A stretch of 64,000 bases of DNA from an uncultured bacterium (GTDB taxonomy: Bacteria > Verrucomicrobiota > Verrucomicrobiia > CAIQCK01): positions 1-64,000 of the forward strand of contig CAIQCK010000029.1 of the NCBI GenBank assembly GCA_903870275.1, written 5' to 3'. Of this stretch, positions 6,608 to 14,785 are shown in pieces (within the stretch, counting starts at the first letter, position 1; every line of letters begins with the position of its first letter). The translations under genes and the position numbers were made by a program. The notes under the pieces are model-generated. The model did not search any database. It saw only the letters and a program-made list of their open reading frames with translations, and was not told the origin of the DNA.

Positions 6608-8851
6608 ATGAAGACAAACTTTCTTCTGTTGTTTTGCCTGCCGTCCCTGGCGGCGCACTTGTATTCCGCTGAACTGGCGAAGGATGGCGCGACCGGTTGG
6701 AAGATCGTTTTGCCCAACGAACCGACGATGGTCGAGAAGACGGCCGCGCGTGAACTGTCCGAACATCTGAAGCTGGTGACGGGCACCGGGTTTCAGACGA
6801 TTGCCGAAAAAGACACGCCTGCGGGCGGCAAGTCGCTGATCTTCGTTGGCAACACAGCAAAGGCCCCAAAGAAGGACTACAAGTTCGATGAGATTCTGAT
6901 CAAAATGGACGGCGGGAACTTGATCCTCGCCGGGCATAAGAAGCGGGGTTGCCTGTATGCGGTCTACTCGTTCCTGCAGGATGTCGTCGGCGTTCGCTGG
7001 TGGACGCCCGAAGACAGCTTTGTGCCGAAGAAGCCGACGCTGACCATCGCGGATGATCTGGCCGTGTCCTACGCGCCACAGATGTTCTCGCGGAAAATGT
7101 ATCATCGGAACGCCCAACCGGGTGTTTTCTCCGCCCGCATGAAGGGTAACGGGTCCATCACCCCGGAATACGGCGGTGCTGTGCGGATCATCAATTTCGT
7201 CCACTCGTTCTACAAGTATCTCCCACCCGATAAGTATTTCGACGCGCATCCGGACTGGTATTCGGAAATCAAGGGCAAGCGCAAACATGAAAACGCGCAG
7301 CTCTGCCTGACCAACGAGGACATGATCCGGGAGTTGACCAGGAACGTCCTGGAAACGCTGCGGAAGAATCCCGACGCCAAGATGATTGATATTTCCCAGA
7401 ACGACTGGCTTGGGTTTTGCACCTGCGACAAATGCAAGGCGATAGATGATGCCGATGAAAGCCACGCGGGCACGCTCATTCGGATGCTCAACAAAGTGGC
7501 CGAGGCGGTTGAGAAGGAGTTTCCAGACGTTTGGGTTGAATCGCTGGCGTATCAGTATACGCGCAAGCCGCCCAAGACCCTCAAACCGCGTGACAACGTT
7601 TTGATCCGCCTCTGCACGATTGAGTGCTCTTACATCCAGCCGCTGGACGGCGAGCAGAATCGGAAATTCGCCGCGGACATGGAAGGCTGGAGCAAGCTGG
7701 CCAGGCACTTGTTCATTTGGGATTACACGACCAACTACAACGACTATCTGGGACCGCATCCAAACCTGCGCGTTCTCGTGCCGAACGTCCGGTATTTCAT
7801 CCGGCACGGGGCTCTCGGCCTGTTCGAGGAGGGTGAGGGCGACGACTTCTGCGAACTGAAAAACTGGGTGCTCCTGCGCGCGATGTGGGAACCGCAACTC
7901 GATGACGGGAAGTTGATCGATGAGTTCATGAGCGGCTATTACGGCGAGGCGGTCACCCCGCTCATCAAGCAATATTGGGACATCCTGATCGCGCGGGCGG
8001 AGACGGAAAAGATCTATCTCGGCTGCTTCGGCATGAACTCAGCGCAATGGATTGATCTGGTGACGCTCAATCGGGTGACCGAAGTCATGAACAAGGCCGT
8101 GGAGACGGCGGCGAGAGTTTACGGCCCGGATTCCAATGAACTGCGCCGGCTTCGGAAGTCGAAGATGGGCGTGGATCATGTCTGGCTGAGCCGATATTAC
8201 CCGCTTCGCTGCGAAGCACGGGAAAAGAAGCTGCCGTTTCTCGGTCCGAAAGACCCGCTCCAGGCGGCGGAGGAGTTCGCGCAGCTCTGCAAACGGTTCA
8301 AGACGAACGCGGCGGCCATTTCGCAGGAAAAGAATCTCGGAGTGTATCTGGAAGGATTGAAAGCGGGATTCAGTGCGCAGAAGAATCCGCCGGACATCTG
8401 CAAGGGCGTGCCGGAAGACAGTTGGATCATTTTCGACGCCTTGTTATTCAACAACTACCGCGACGCGGCGACGATTATCAAGGATCCCGAAGGCTGGAAC
8501 GGGAAGAGCGTCCGCATGGGAACAAAGGTGGACTGGAATACCAGCTATACCCCGCCGGTTCACGGGAAATACCGCGTGCTCGCCTCGTTGCGCTGCGAAG
8601 GAACCCTCCAGAAAGGCAAGGTCGGTTCGTGGGGCGTCTATGACGCGAAGGGCAAGAAATCGCTTAAGACGAGGGTTCTCACGGCGAACGATTTCCTGAA
8701 CGAAACAGGCTCGTTCGATAAAAAGTTTCGGTGGATCGAGCTGGGCCCGATTGACTTCGTCGCCGGCGCATACTTCTGGTTCGCCCACGGGCACAGCCCC
8801 GAGCTGGATGCCATCTGCGTTGACCGTGTCGTGCTCATTAGAGTTGAATGA
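6608..8851 (+). CDS. DUF4838 domain-containing secreted protein (glycoside-hydrolase-like)
   Basis: 747 residues with a signal peptide (hydrophobic 5-17, cleavage near 21). Residues about 30-130 resemble the GH20/GH67-type N-terminal alpha/beta domain, including TAARELSEHL, RGCLYAVYSFLQDVVGVRWW and TPEDSFVPK. The centre carries the DUF4838 core: HPDWYSEIKGKR, QLCLTNEDM, SQNDWLGFCTCDKC, and WDYTTNYNDYLGPHPNL around 380. The tail is a carbohydrate-binding-like beta domain. DUF4838 proteins are common in Verrucomicrobia, Planctomycetes and Bacteroidetes polysaccharide loci and are thought to act on glycans; no activity is certain. It stands alone between a decayed esterase and the transglutaminase gene. 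Confidence 0.85.
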   Translation: MKTNFLLLFCLPSLAAHLYSAELAKDGATGWKIVLPNEPTMVEKTAARELSEHLKLVTGTGFQTIAEKDTPAGGKSLIFVGNTAKAPKKDYKFDEILIKMDGGNLILAGHKKRGCLYAVYSFLQDVVGVRWWTPEDSFVPKKPTLTIADDLAVSYAPQMFSRKMYHRNAQPGVFSARMKGNGSITPEYGGAVRIINFVHSFYKYLPPDKYFDAHPDWYSEIKGKRKHENAQLCLTNEDMIRELTRNVLETLRKNPDAKMIDISQNDWLGFCTCDKCKAIDDADESHAGTLIRMLNKVAEAVEKEFPDVWVESLAYQYTRKPPKTLKPRDNVLIRLCTIECSYIQPLDGEQNRKFAADMEGWSKLARHLFIWDYTTNYNDYLGPHPNLRVLVPNVRYFIRHGALGLFEEGEGDDFCELKNWVLLRAMWEPQLDDGKLIDEFMSGYYGEAVTPLIKQYWDILIARAETEKIYLGCFGMNSAQWIDLVTLNRVTEVMNKAVETAARVYGPDSNELRRLRKSKMGVDHVWLSRYYPLRCEAREKKLPFLGPKDPLQAAEEFAQLCKRFKTNAAAISQEKNLGVYLEGLKAGFSAQKNPPDICKGVPEDSWIIFDALLFNNYRDAATIIKDPEGWNGKSVRMGTKVDWNTSYTPPVHGKYRVLASLRCEGTLQKGKVGSWGVYDAKGKKSLKTRVLTANDFLNETGSFDKKFRWIELGPIDFVAGAYFWFAHGHSPELDAICVDRVVLIRVE

Positions 8852-9007
8852 ACTGACACGAGGTTTTTCATGAGTGGAGTCCAGCGCCTCACTTCTGTTG
8901 GGCCGAAACCAGGTTGGGTGTTCGCGCTCCCGATGAAAACGAATGCCCAACGAAGCAGGCTTCCAAAGCCGGAAAATGTCGGATAAAAACCGAAGTGGTG
9001 TATCTCG

Positions 9008-10546
9008 ATGAAGACGGGAAACATTGTTCTTGGTGTGTTGGCCTGCGCGTGCGCCGTCGCGACGGCGCTCCCCATTTTTGCCGATCCACCTGCGGCGCCA
9101 AAACCGCCGTCGGGACTTTACCAGAAAGCGGTCAAGCTCGAAGAAGCACACCAGTTTGCGCGCGCCGAGGAGGTTTATCGCGAACTGGTCCGGCGTTGCG
9201 ACGGCGAGCAGGCGTGGCGGCAGCGGCGCGATGCCGAGCAAGGTCTGCTGCGCATCGAGGACATGCGGGCGAAGTTTTGCTGGAGCGAGACGCAGTTGCA
9301 GGAACAACTGGCGAAAACCTACGGCGGTTCCCAGCCCTCGGAATTTGCCGAGTGGGAACGGCGCGGCTGGCTTATGTCGTGGAAGGTGGACGGCAGGAAG
9401 TTTTACTACAACACCAACGTCACCAACCTCCAGTTCTTCGACACGGCACTCATGGCCCGCAATGAATCGGCGGCGAAGAACTTCCTGAAGTTCGCGCGGC
9501 TTTTCCTCGACGAGTCGGCCAAACTCGACCGGCTTCGCGCGGCGGGCGGCGCGCCGCAATACTACGTGGACCCGGTGCGCTTTGTGTTCACCACGAAGGT
9601 CGTGGTGAAGCAGAGTGATCTGCCGCCGGGCCGCGTGGTGCGCGCGTGGTTTCCGTATCCGCTGCTGACGCCCGCGACGCAAAACATCCGCACCGTGTCG
9701 GTGCAACCGGCGGGCGCGTTGAAATCCTGCCCGGATGTCGAGGCGCAAATCGGAATCGCTTATCTCGAAGCGCCGAGGCCGGAGAAAGACGACCTCGTCA
9801 TTGAGATGAAGGTGACCTTCGACGCTTTCCACACCGATTTTCAGATCGCGCCCGACGCGATTCCGCCTTACGACACGCAGAGCGAGCTTTACCGGCGTTT
9901 CACGCGCTCCGAGCAGCAGATGGCGCTCACCAAGCCGCTGCGCGAACTGGCGCGCTCGGTCGTCGGTCGTGAGAGCAATCCTTATCGCAAGGCGCGGCTG
10001 CTCTACGACTGGGTTTGCGACAACGTGAAGTATAACTACGTCTGGTGCTGGCGCGACGCGACGTTCACCTACGGCTGCGCGTCGGAGGAAGTGCGGCAGC
10101 GGCGCGTCGGCGACTGCGTCATCCAGTCGGTGTTCTACGCGGCGCTGTGCCGGAGCGTGGGCATCCCGGCGCGTGTTCACAACGGCCCGATCTTCCCGCC
10201 GGGGATGAAGAACGATCACGTTTGGGCCGAGGTTTATTTCCCGCGCTACGGCTGGATGCCGGTGGATGTCACCTACAGCGAAGTCGCCAGCATGGTGCCC
10301 GGCCTGACCGATGTCGAGCGACGTACGATTCGCGATTTCTTTTTCGGCCGGATGGACCGCTGGCGGCTGTTCACGCAGCGCAACGATCTCACACAGGAAC
10401 TGGTGCCGCTCAAACGCAGCGCCCGCCGCCGCACCACGATGTTCGTGACGGCGGAACTGGAATGCGACGGCCAGGACGTGCCGAAACGCGCCTACACGTG
10501 GAGTTGCGAGCCTGCGTCACCAACCGACGCCGCGCTTCGCCAATAG
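9008..10546 (+). CDS. Secreted transglutaminase-like (papain-fold) protein
   Basis: 512 residues with a signal peptide (cleavage around ATALPIFA). A TPR-like helical segment lies near 40-70 (YQKAVKLEEAHQFARAEEVY). The transglutaminase core is at about 330-430 with an intact triad: Cys370 in VGDCVIQS, His404 in NDHVWAEVYFP, Asp420 in GWMPVDVTYSE. Bacterial members are mostly proteases or peptide ligases rather than true cross-linkers. The 5' flank has a small imperfect palindrome (GTTGGGC near 8896 with GCCCAAC near 8943). The neighbours are convergent or unrelated, so the substrate is unknown. Confidence 0.88.
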   Translation: MKTGNIVLGVLACACAVATALPIFADPPAAPKPPSGLYQKAVKLEEAHQFARAEEVYRELVRRCDGEQAWRQRRDAEQGLLRIEDMRAKFCWSETQLQEQLAKTYGGSQPSEFAEWERRGWLMSWKVDGRKFYYNTNVTNLQFFDTALMARNESAAKNFLKFARLFLDESAKLDRLRAAGGAPQYYVDPVRFVFTTKVVVKQSDLPPGRVVRAWFPYPLLTPATQNIRTVSVQPAGALKSCPDVEAQIGIAYLEAPRPEKDDLVIEMKVTFDAFHTDFQIAPDAIPPYDTQSELYRRFTRSEQQMALTKPLRELARSVVGRESNPYRKARLLYDWVCDNVKYNYVWCWRDATFTYGCASEEVRQRRVGDCVIQSVFYAALCRSVGIPARVHNGPIFPPGMKNDHVWAEVYFPRYGWMPVDVTYSEVASMVPGLTDVERRTIRDFFFGRMDRWRLFTQRNDLTQELVPLKRSARRRTTMFVTAELECDGQDVPKRAYTWSCEPASPTDAALRQ

Positions 10547-10566
10547 CCAGCCGAAGACGGCGATGT

Positions 10567-11739
10567 TTATCGTGCCGGCGCGGGCGGCAATCCAGCAGTG
10601 AATTTCTCGAAATAGCCGGCTTTCTTCACCTCCGGCAAATACTGCTGAAGAGTCTCCCACGTAAAAATGGACGCGCCGTGCACGCCGTGGCGCTTGCCGA
10701 TGTTCAGGTAGTCTTCGATCTCCCGCGCCTCGCGGATTTTTCCGTGGCTGGTGTTGATGCCGACGCAGATTGTAAACTCAACGGGATGGGGCGACTCCTT
10801 GATGATCGCCGCCACGTCGCGGAATCGGTCGTCCAAGACCTTGAGATACTTGTCGCCGAACTGTTCGCGATAGGCGTAACCGGTGAGGTTGAGCATGTCG
10901 AGGTAGCCGCGCTCGACCCACGTCTTCCAATCGCGCGTGCCTCTAAGCTCCTGTGCTCCCCACATGTAAGCGGCAAGCCGCGGCCGGGGTTTCAGCGCCC
11001 GCAGCGCGCTGCTGATCTGCCCGACCAGCCCGTTGAGGCAGTCGCATTTGAATTTCCGGAATTCTTCTTTGAACGCAGCGCCATCACGCGGGAATTTGTC
11101 GGCGGGATGGGCGGCATCAAAAGCCGCCTGCGCCACCGGGTCCATCGCAGCCTCGGTGCCGGGATAGCGGCAATAGTCGAGCAAAATGCCGTCGGGCTTG
11201 TATCGGGTCGCGATTTCCGTCAGCACCGCGACGACCCATTTCCGCGCCTCCGGATGCCCCGATGAAATGAAACCGAGCGGTTCGCCCGCCTTGTCGCGCA
11301 GCGCCCAATCCGGATGCAGCTTGAGCACGCCCGCGACCTTCTTGCTTCCGCAGGCCAGCACGCACATCGTCGGATAAATCTGCAATCCCCGCTGGTGCGC
11401 CTCGCGAACCATGATGGCCACCGGGTCCCAGCTTCCCCACGTTTTGTCGGGAATCAACTCGCTGGGATAATACGCCTGTCCGCTGGTGGTGGTGATGAAC
11501 GGAATCAAGACGCGCAGCCCGGATTCGCGAAAGCGGTCCAGATTTTCAATAATGGCGCGTTCGCGTGCCGCCTCATCGGTTTTGCCACGGAACCATTCGG
11601 ACAACGCAATGTAAGCGCCCATGAAAGGCTTTGCGCGCGAGGCGTCTTCGCCCAAAGCGCAGCGGCTGGCAGACAGTATTCCCGCCGCGCTGAGGAAACC
11701 CATGCGCACCGCTTCGCGTCGAGACATCGGTGTGTTCAT
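10567..11739 (-). CDS. GHL10/DUF187-type putative glycoside hydrolase, Tat-exported
   Basis: 390 residues from ATG 11739, preceded by AAGGAG at ideal spacing. It starts MNTPMSRREAVRMGF followed by a hydrophobic stretch, a twin-arginine signal. The body is a TIM-barrel protein: ITTTSGQAYYPSEL, DPVAIMVREAHQRGLQIYPTM, KPDGILLDYCRYPG (catalytic-type Asp on strand 4), LRPRLAAYMWG, TGYAYREQFG. This matches the glycosyl-hydrolase-like 10 family (YngK-like). Such enzymes act on unknown polysaccharides outside the cytoplasm. The 3' end is separated by only 20 bases from the convergent transglutaminase gene. Confidence 0.8.
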   Translation of the reverse strand: MNTPMSRREAVRMGFLSAAGILSASRCALGEDASRAKPFMGAYIALSEWFRGKTDEAARERAIIENLDRFRESGLRVLIPFITTTSGQAYYPSELIPDKTWGSWDPVAIMVREAHQRGLQIYPTMCVLACGSKKVAGVLKLHPDWALRDKAGEPLGFISSGHPEARKWVVAVLTEIATRYKPDGILLDYCRYPGTEAAMDPVAQAAFDAAHPADKFPRDGAAFKEEFRKFKCDCLNGLVGQISSALRALKPRPRLAAYMWGAQELRGTRDWKTWVERGYLDMLNLTGYAYREQFGDKYLKVLDDRFRDVAAIIKESPHPVEFTICVGINTSHGKIREAREIEDYLNIGKRHGVHGASIFTWETLQQYLPEVKKAGYFEKFTAGLPPAPAR

Positions 11740-11850
11740 CTCGTTCTCCTTGTTGAGTTCAGCGGCATGGTGGCACGTCGCCGGTTCAAAACAAGCGCAA
11801 ATCCTCCGCCGCGCGGGCGCGACAGCGCGGAAGGGACTGAATAAAAAGAA

Positions 11851-11880
11851 AGCCGGAGGCAACTCGCGTTGCCTCCGGCT
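11851..11880 (-). terminator. Rho-independent terminator of the HMA selenoprotein gene
   Basis: A perfect 13-bp stem (arms 11851-11863 and 11868-11880, AGCCGGAGGCAAC and its complement) closes a TCGC loop. Read on the minus strand it is followed at once by TTCTTTTTATT. It lies 21 bases beyond the TAA at 11902 and is correctly oriented for transcription of that gene. This shows that the transcript extends across the internal TGA to the distal stop. Confidence 0.9.
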
Positions 11881-11901
11881 CAATCTTAACCTGCCCGCAG
11901 G

Positions 11902-12249
11902 TTACTTCTTCTCTTTGAAGGAACCGACTTTGAACTTTTCACCCTTGGCAACCAGGACCTTGTTGGCCTGTTCCTTGGTGATTTTGTTGTCGGCGTCCTT
12001 CATGGTGACGGTGGCCGTCAATGTATCATGGTCGAATTTGACCTCGGCCACGCCGGGCAGGGATGTGATCGCCTCACGGACGATCGCTGGGCAGCTCCCT
12101 CACGTGGCACCAGGTATTCCGACCAGATACACGCGACCTTTTGCCGCGTCGGCAGCGAGGGTGGACGGCGCCAACTCTGTGGCGACCAGGCATCCCACGA
12201 CCAGCGCGACAGCGACCAACGGACTCAGCAGTCGTGTCATGTGTTTCAT
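11902..12249 (-). CDS. Putative selenoprotein: secreted heavy-metal-associated (HMA, MerP-like) protein with UGSC motif
   Basis: 115 residues if the in-frame TGA at 12102-12100 is read as selenocysteine. The N-terminus MKHMTRLLSPLVAVALVVG is a signal peptide with an AADAA-type cleavage region near 36. The mature part is one HMA (ferredoxin-like metal-binding) domain: VYLVGIPGAT-U50-GSC53-PAIVREAITSLPGVAEVKFD. The family motif is G-x-x-C-x-x-C, so the TGA sits exactly at the first metal-binding Cys. The frame stays open for 65 more codons with normal HMA content (LPGVAEVKFD, LTATVTM) and ends with TAA followed by a strong terminator. A SECIS-like hairpin follows the TGA. Likely a periplasmic soft-metal (Hg, Cu) binding or redox protein. 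Alternative: a nonsense-mutated gene. Confidence 0.72.
12067..12085 (-). promoter_or_regulatory. Candidate bacterial SECIS hairpin
   Basis: Reading the minus strand, 14 bases after the TGA comes GATCG, a bulged T (12080), CC, the tetraloop GTGA (12077-12074), GG, then CGATC. All seven base pairs are Watson-Crick. The apical loop begins GU 22 bases after the TGA. A short helix above a bulged U and a GU-containing loop is the known recognition pattern of bacterial SelB (as in E. coli fdhF). An outer GGGA/UCCC pairing could extend it. Folding was done by eye. Confidence 0.6.
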
Positions 12250-12393
12250 GGTGGTTGATGGTTGTTGTGGTTGACTCAATCGGCTCCCACTCAGGAACCG
12301 ACCCAATGCTATCACGCTTCGTTGAATTGGCAACAGAGAAAAACCGGCATTTTCTCGCTTTGACTGCGAGCCGGATGGAGTAAACTGCGCGGC

Positions 12394-13515
12394 ATGGCTA
12401 ACACGCAAATTCACCGTTCTTCGCCCGACCTCGACAAGTTTGAGAACATCCACCAGATCGGCGGCATCCGCACCGGCACGCTCGACAGCCATCCGCTCGG
12501 CAGGCCGGGCGGACGCGTCGCGCTCGTGGACACAGGCGCGGGATTGCGATTCACCGTCGCGCTGGACCGCGGCGGCGACATCGTGGACGCGCGCTTCAAC
12601 CAGCATGCGCTGGCGTATCTGTCGCCAAACGGCATCGTGCCGCCAAACCACGCGCACCAGACGGGCGTCGAGTGGATTTACGGATGGGCGGGCGGGCTGG
12701 TGACCACCTGCGGGCCGCAATACATGGGCGGCCCGCGGCAAGAAGACGGCATTCAGACGAATTTGCATGGCCACTACTCGAACCTGCCCGCGGCGGTCGA
12801 ACAATGCATCAACCCCGACCCGCATCGCGGACGGCTCGACATGCAACTCAGCCTCGTCACGCGCGACAGCCGGATGTTCGGGCCGGTGATGGAAGTGCGG
12901 CGCACGATCCGTTGCACGCTCGGCGTGCCGGAGATCGTCATCGAGGACGAAGTGACCAACCGCGCCAACACGCGCTCGGCGCATCACTGGCTCTACCATT
13001 GCAACCTCGGCTACCCGTTGCTCGACAACGGCGCGCGGTTCATCTATCGCGGCAAGGCGGAATATTGGGTTATTCCTCCGCCGGCAGGCCAAGACATCAT
13101 CCAGCCGATGGACAGCGCGCGGATGAATAAGCTCAAGCGCGTGCCCGAACCGCTGCAAGGACACGCCGGCTTTGGCGAGCGCGGGCTGATCGTGGAGGTC
13201 ACGCCGGACAAGCGCGGCATTTGTCGCGTGGGCCTGCTCAACGAGCGATTGAAGCTGGCCGTCGAAATTTCCTATCCGGCGAAGGCGATGCCGCGGATGG
13301 CGAACTGGCAGCATTACGGCCCCCGTGGCTCGTATGTCACCGGCTTGGAACCGTTCTTCGGCTCGTTGTTGGGCAAGGCCCGCGACAAAGACCCGCGCGC
13401 CGAGCAATACCTCCAGCCCGGAGAGAGCCGCCGTTACATGCTGAAGCTTCGCGTGCTGTCGGACCGAGCCGCGTTACGCCAACTGGCGGCGTTCGACGGC
13501 CCGGTGATTGCCTAG
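12394..13515 (+). CDS. DUF4432 family (aldose-1-epimerase-like) protein
   Basis: 373 residues. Seen are the DUF4432 hallmarks FTVALDRGGDIVDARF, HQTGVEWIYGWAGGLVTTCG, NLHGHYSN and HHWLYHCNLGYPLLDNG with its multiple His, and a late YVTGLEPFFG. The family has the galactose-mutarotase beta-sandwich fold and occurs in sugar and inositol catabolic loci; a mutarotase or isomerase role is inferred. It is transcribed divergently from the putative selenoprotein, with 144 bases between start codons. No signal peptide, so it is cytoplasmic. Confidence 0.85.
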   Translation: MANTQIHRSSPDLDKFENIHQIGGIRTGTLDSHPLGRPGGRVALVDTGAGLRFTVALDRGGDIVDARFNQHALAYLSPNGIVPPNHAHQTGVEWIYGWAGGLVTTCGPQYMGGPRQEDGIQTNLHGHYSNLPAAVEQCINPDPHRGRLDMQLSLVTRDSRMFGPVMEVRRTIRCTLGVPEIVIEDEVTNRANTRSAHHWLYHCNLGYPLLDNGARFIYRGKAEYWVIPPPAGQDIIQPMDSARMNKLKRVPEPLQGHAGFGERGLIVEVTPDKRGICRVGLLNERLKLAVEISYPAKAMPRMANWQHYGPRGSYVTGLEPFFGSLLGKARDKDPRAEQYLQPGESRRYMLKLRVLSDRAALRQLAAFDGPVIA

Positions 13516-14762
13516 GCCCTGCGAATCGTGCGCGTCGCGTGGTCGTAGGTCGTGCGCCGGCCGGTGTTGAACGATTCGACGGCCATGAGGCAGGCGATGG
13601 AATGCTGATAGCCCGCCTCGATGGGCGCGCGTGTGGGCTTGCCGGTGCGCATGCACTGCAACCAATTCTGGAAATGGTCGGGCGTCTCGATTGGCTTGAC
13701 CTCGTTGACGCCGCGGATGCTGCCGTCGCGCTTCGGGCCGCCCTCGGCGCTATAGGTCGGCGCGTTCCAGTTGTCGAGGTTCAATTGCCCCTTCTCGCAG
13801 AAGAACCGGCAGCGGTTGCCGCCGGAGTTGCCGTAGTTGATCGAAAACACGGCCATGAATCCTTCCGGATAGACCCAAAGCGCCTCGACGTGATCGGGAC
13901 AGGAAAAATGGTGCTCGTCCTTCCACGTGAAGATGCCGCCGTTGCAGACACAGCTCGTGGGGAATTCCGCGCCGGTGATGTAATTCAAGAGACCGATGAA
14001 GTGACTGCCCATGCCACATATCGGGCCATCGGTGAATTCGAGGTAGCCATACCAGCCGGAATAGAAGACGGGATCGAACGGCCGTTTCGTCGCGCCCATG
14101 GTGAACTCGTTCCAGTCGAGGTCCTCCTTTTTCACGTCCTTGACGTAGCGATACCAGTAGGGCTTTTCTGCGTTGCGACACTGTTCGAGGCGCGAGGCCT
14201 TGCCCAGAATGCCGGATTTCCATAGCTCGCGGCAACCAGTGGTGACGGGCCGGCTGCGGCTTTGTGTGCCGACCTGCACCACGATGCCCGCCGACTTGAC
14301 GGCGTCCACCGCGCGCACCAACGCGTCCATTTTCCGCGCCATCGGTTTCTCGATGTAGGTGTGCTTCTTTGCCTTGGCGGCGGCTTCAAGGTGTGTGGTG
14401 TGTGCGTGGTCGGGCGAGGCGATCATCACGGCGTCGAGGTCCTTCATCTCCAGCAGGTCGCGGTAACTGACGAACTGTTTCGCCTCGTGGCCATACCACT
14501 CCTTGACCAGTGCCGCCGCCTGCTCGCGCGCGACGCGCCAGGGGTCGGCCACCGCCACAAACTCGACGTTTTCCTCCTTGTCGAACTTGTGAATGGTCGC
14601 CATGTGCGCGTTCCGGCCGCGGTCGCCGCAGCCGATCTGGGCGATGCGGATGCGCTCGTTGGCGCCGATGACGCGGGCGTAGCTGCGCGCGGTCATGGAC
14701 ATCGCCGTCACGCCGGCGGCAGCGGTCTTGAGGAAGTCCCGGCGGTCACAGGACGTGTTCAT
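13512..14762 (-). CDS. Tat-exported Gfo/Idh/MocA oxidoreductase, paralogue 3 of the tandem triplet
   Basis: 416 residues from ATG 14762. The twin-arginine leader is CDRRDFLKTAAAGVTAMSM. The Rossmann motif IAQIGCGDRGR lies near residues 40-50 and the EKPMARKM motif near 140. The C-terminal domain contains GSHFIGLLNYITGAEFPTS, CNGGIFTWKDEHHF and the shared tail HFQNWLQCMRTGKPTRAPIEAGYQHSIACLMAVESF. It differs most from its two upstream siblings: IGLLNYITGAEF instead of IDLYHYITGAQF, and MGSHF instead of LGCHF. Periplasmic NAD(P)-bound sugar oxidoreductase or glycosidase-like activity is plausible; the substrate is unknown. The stop overlaps the convergent DUF4432 stop by four bases. Confidence 0.9.
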   Translation of the reverse strand: MNTSCDRRDFLKTAAAGVTAMSMTARSYARVIGANERIRIAQIGCGDRGRNAHMATIHKFDKEENVEFVAVADPWRVAREQAAALVKEWYGHEAKQFVSYRDLLEMKDLDAVMIASPDHAHTTHLEAAAKAKKHTYIEKPMARKMDALVRAVDAVKSAGIVVQVGTQSRSRPVTTGCRELWKSGILGKASRLEQCRNAEKPYWYRYVKDVKKEDLDWNEFTMGATKRPFDPVFYSGWYGYLEFTDGPICGMGSHFIGLLNYITGAEFPTSCVCNGGIFTWKDEHHFSCPDHVEALWVYPEGFMAVFSINYGNSGGNRCRFFCEKGQLNLDNWNAPTYSAEGGPKRDGSIRGVNEVKPIETPDHFQNWLQCMRTGKPTRAPIEAGYQHSIACLMAVESFNTGRRTTYDHATRTIRRA

Positions 14763-14785
14763 GGTCCATGCTCCCGGGTTTTCGT

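Noticed and set aside
12360-12386. Promoter for the DUF4432 gene (TTGACT, TAAACT)
   Set aside because: The spacer is only 15 bases and the -10 lies eight bases before the ATG; the match is too weak to annotate.
12100-13407. A 435-codon minus-strand frame ending at the TGA of the HMA gene
   Set aside because: Only its last 49 codons (from 12249) are real; the rest is antisense to the DUF4432 gene.
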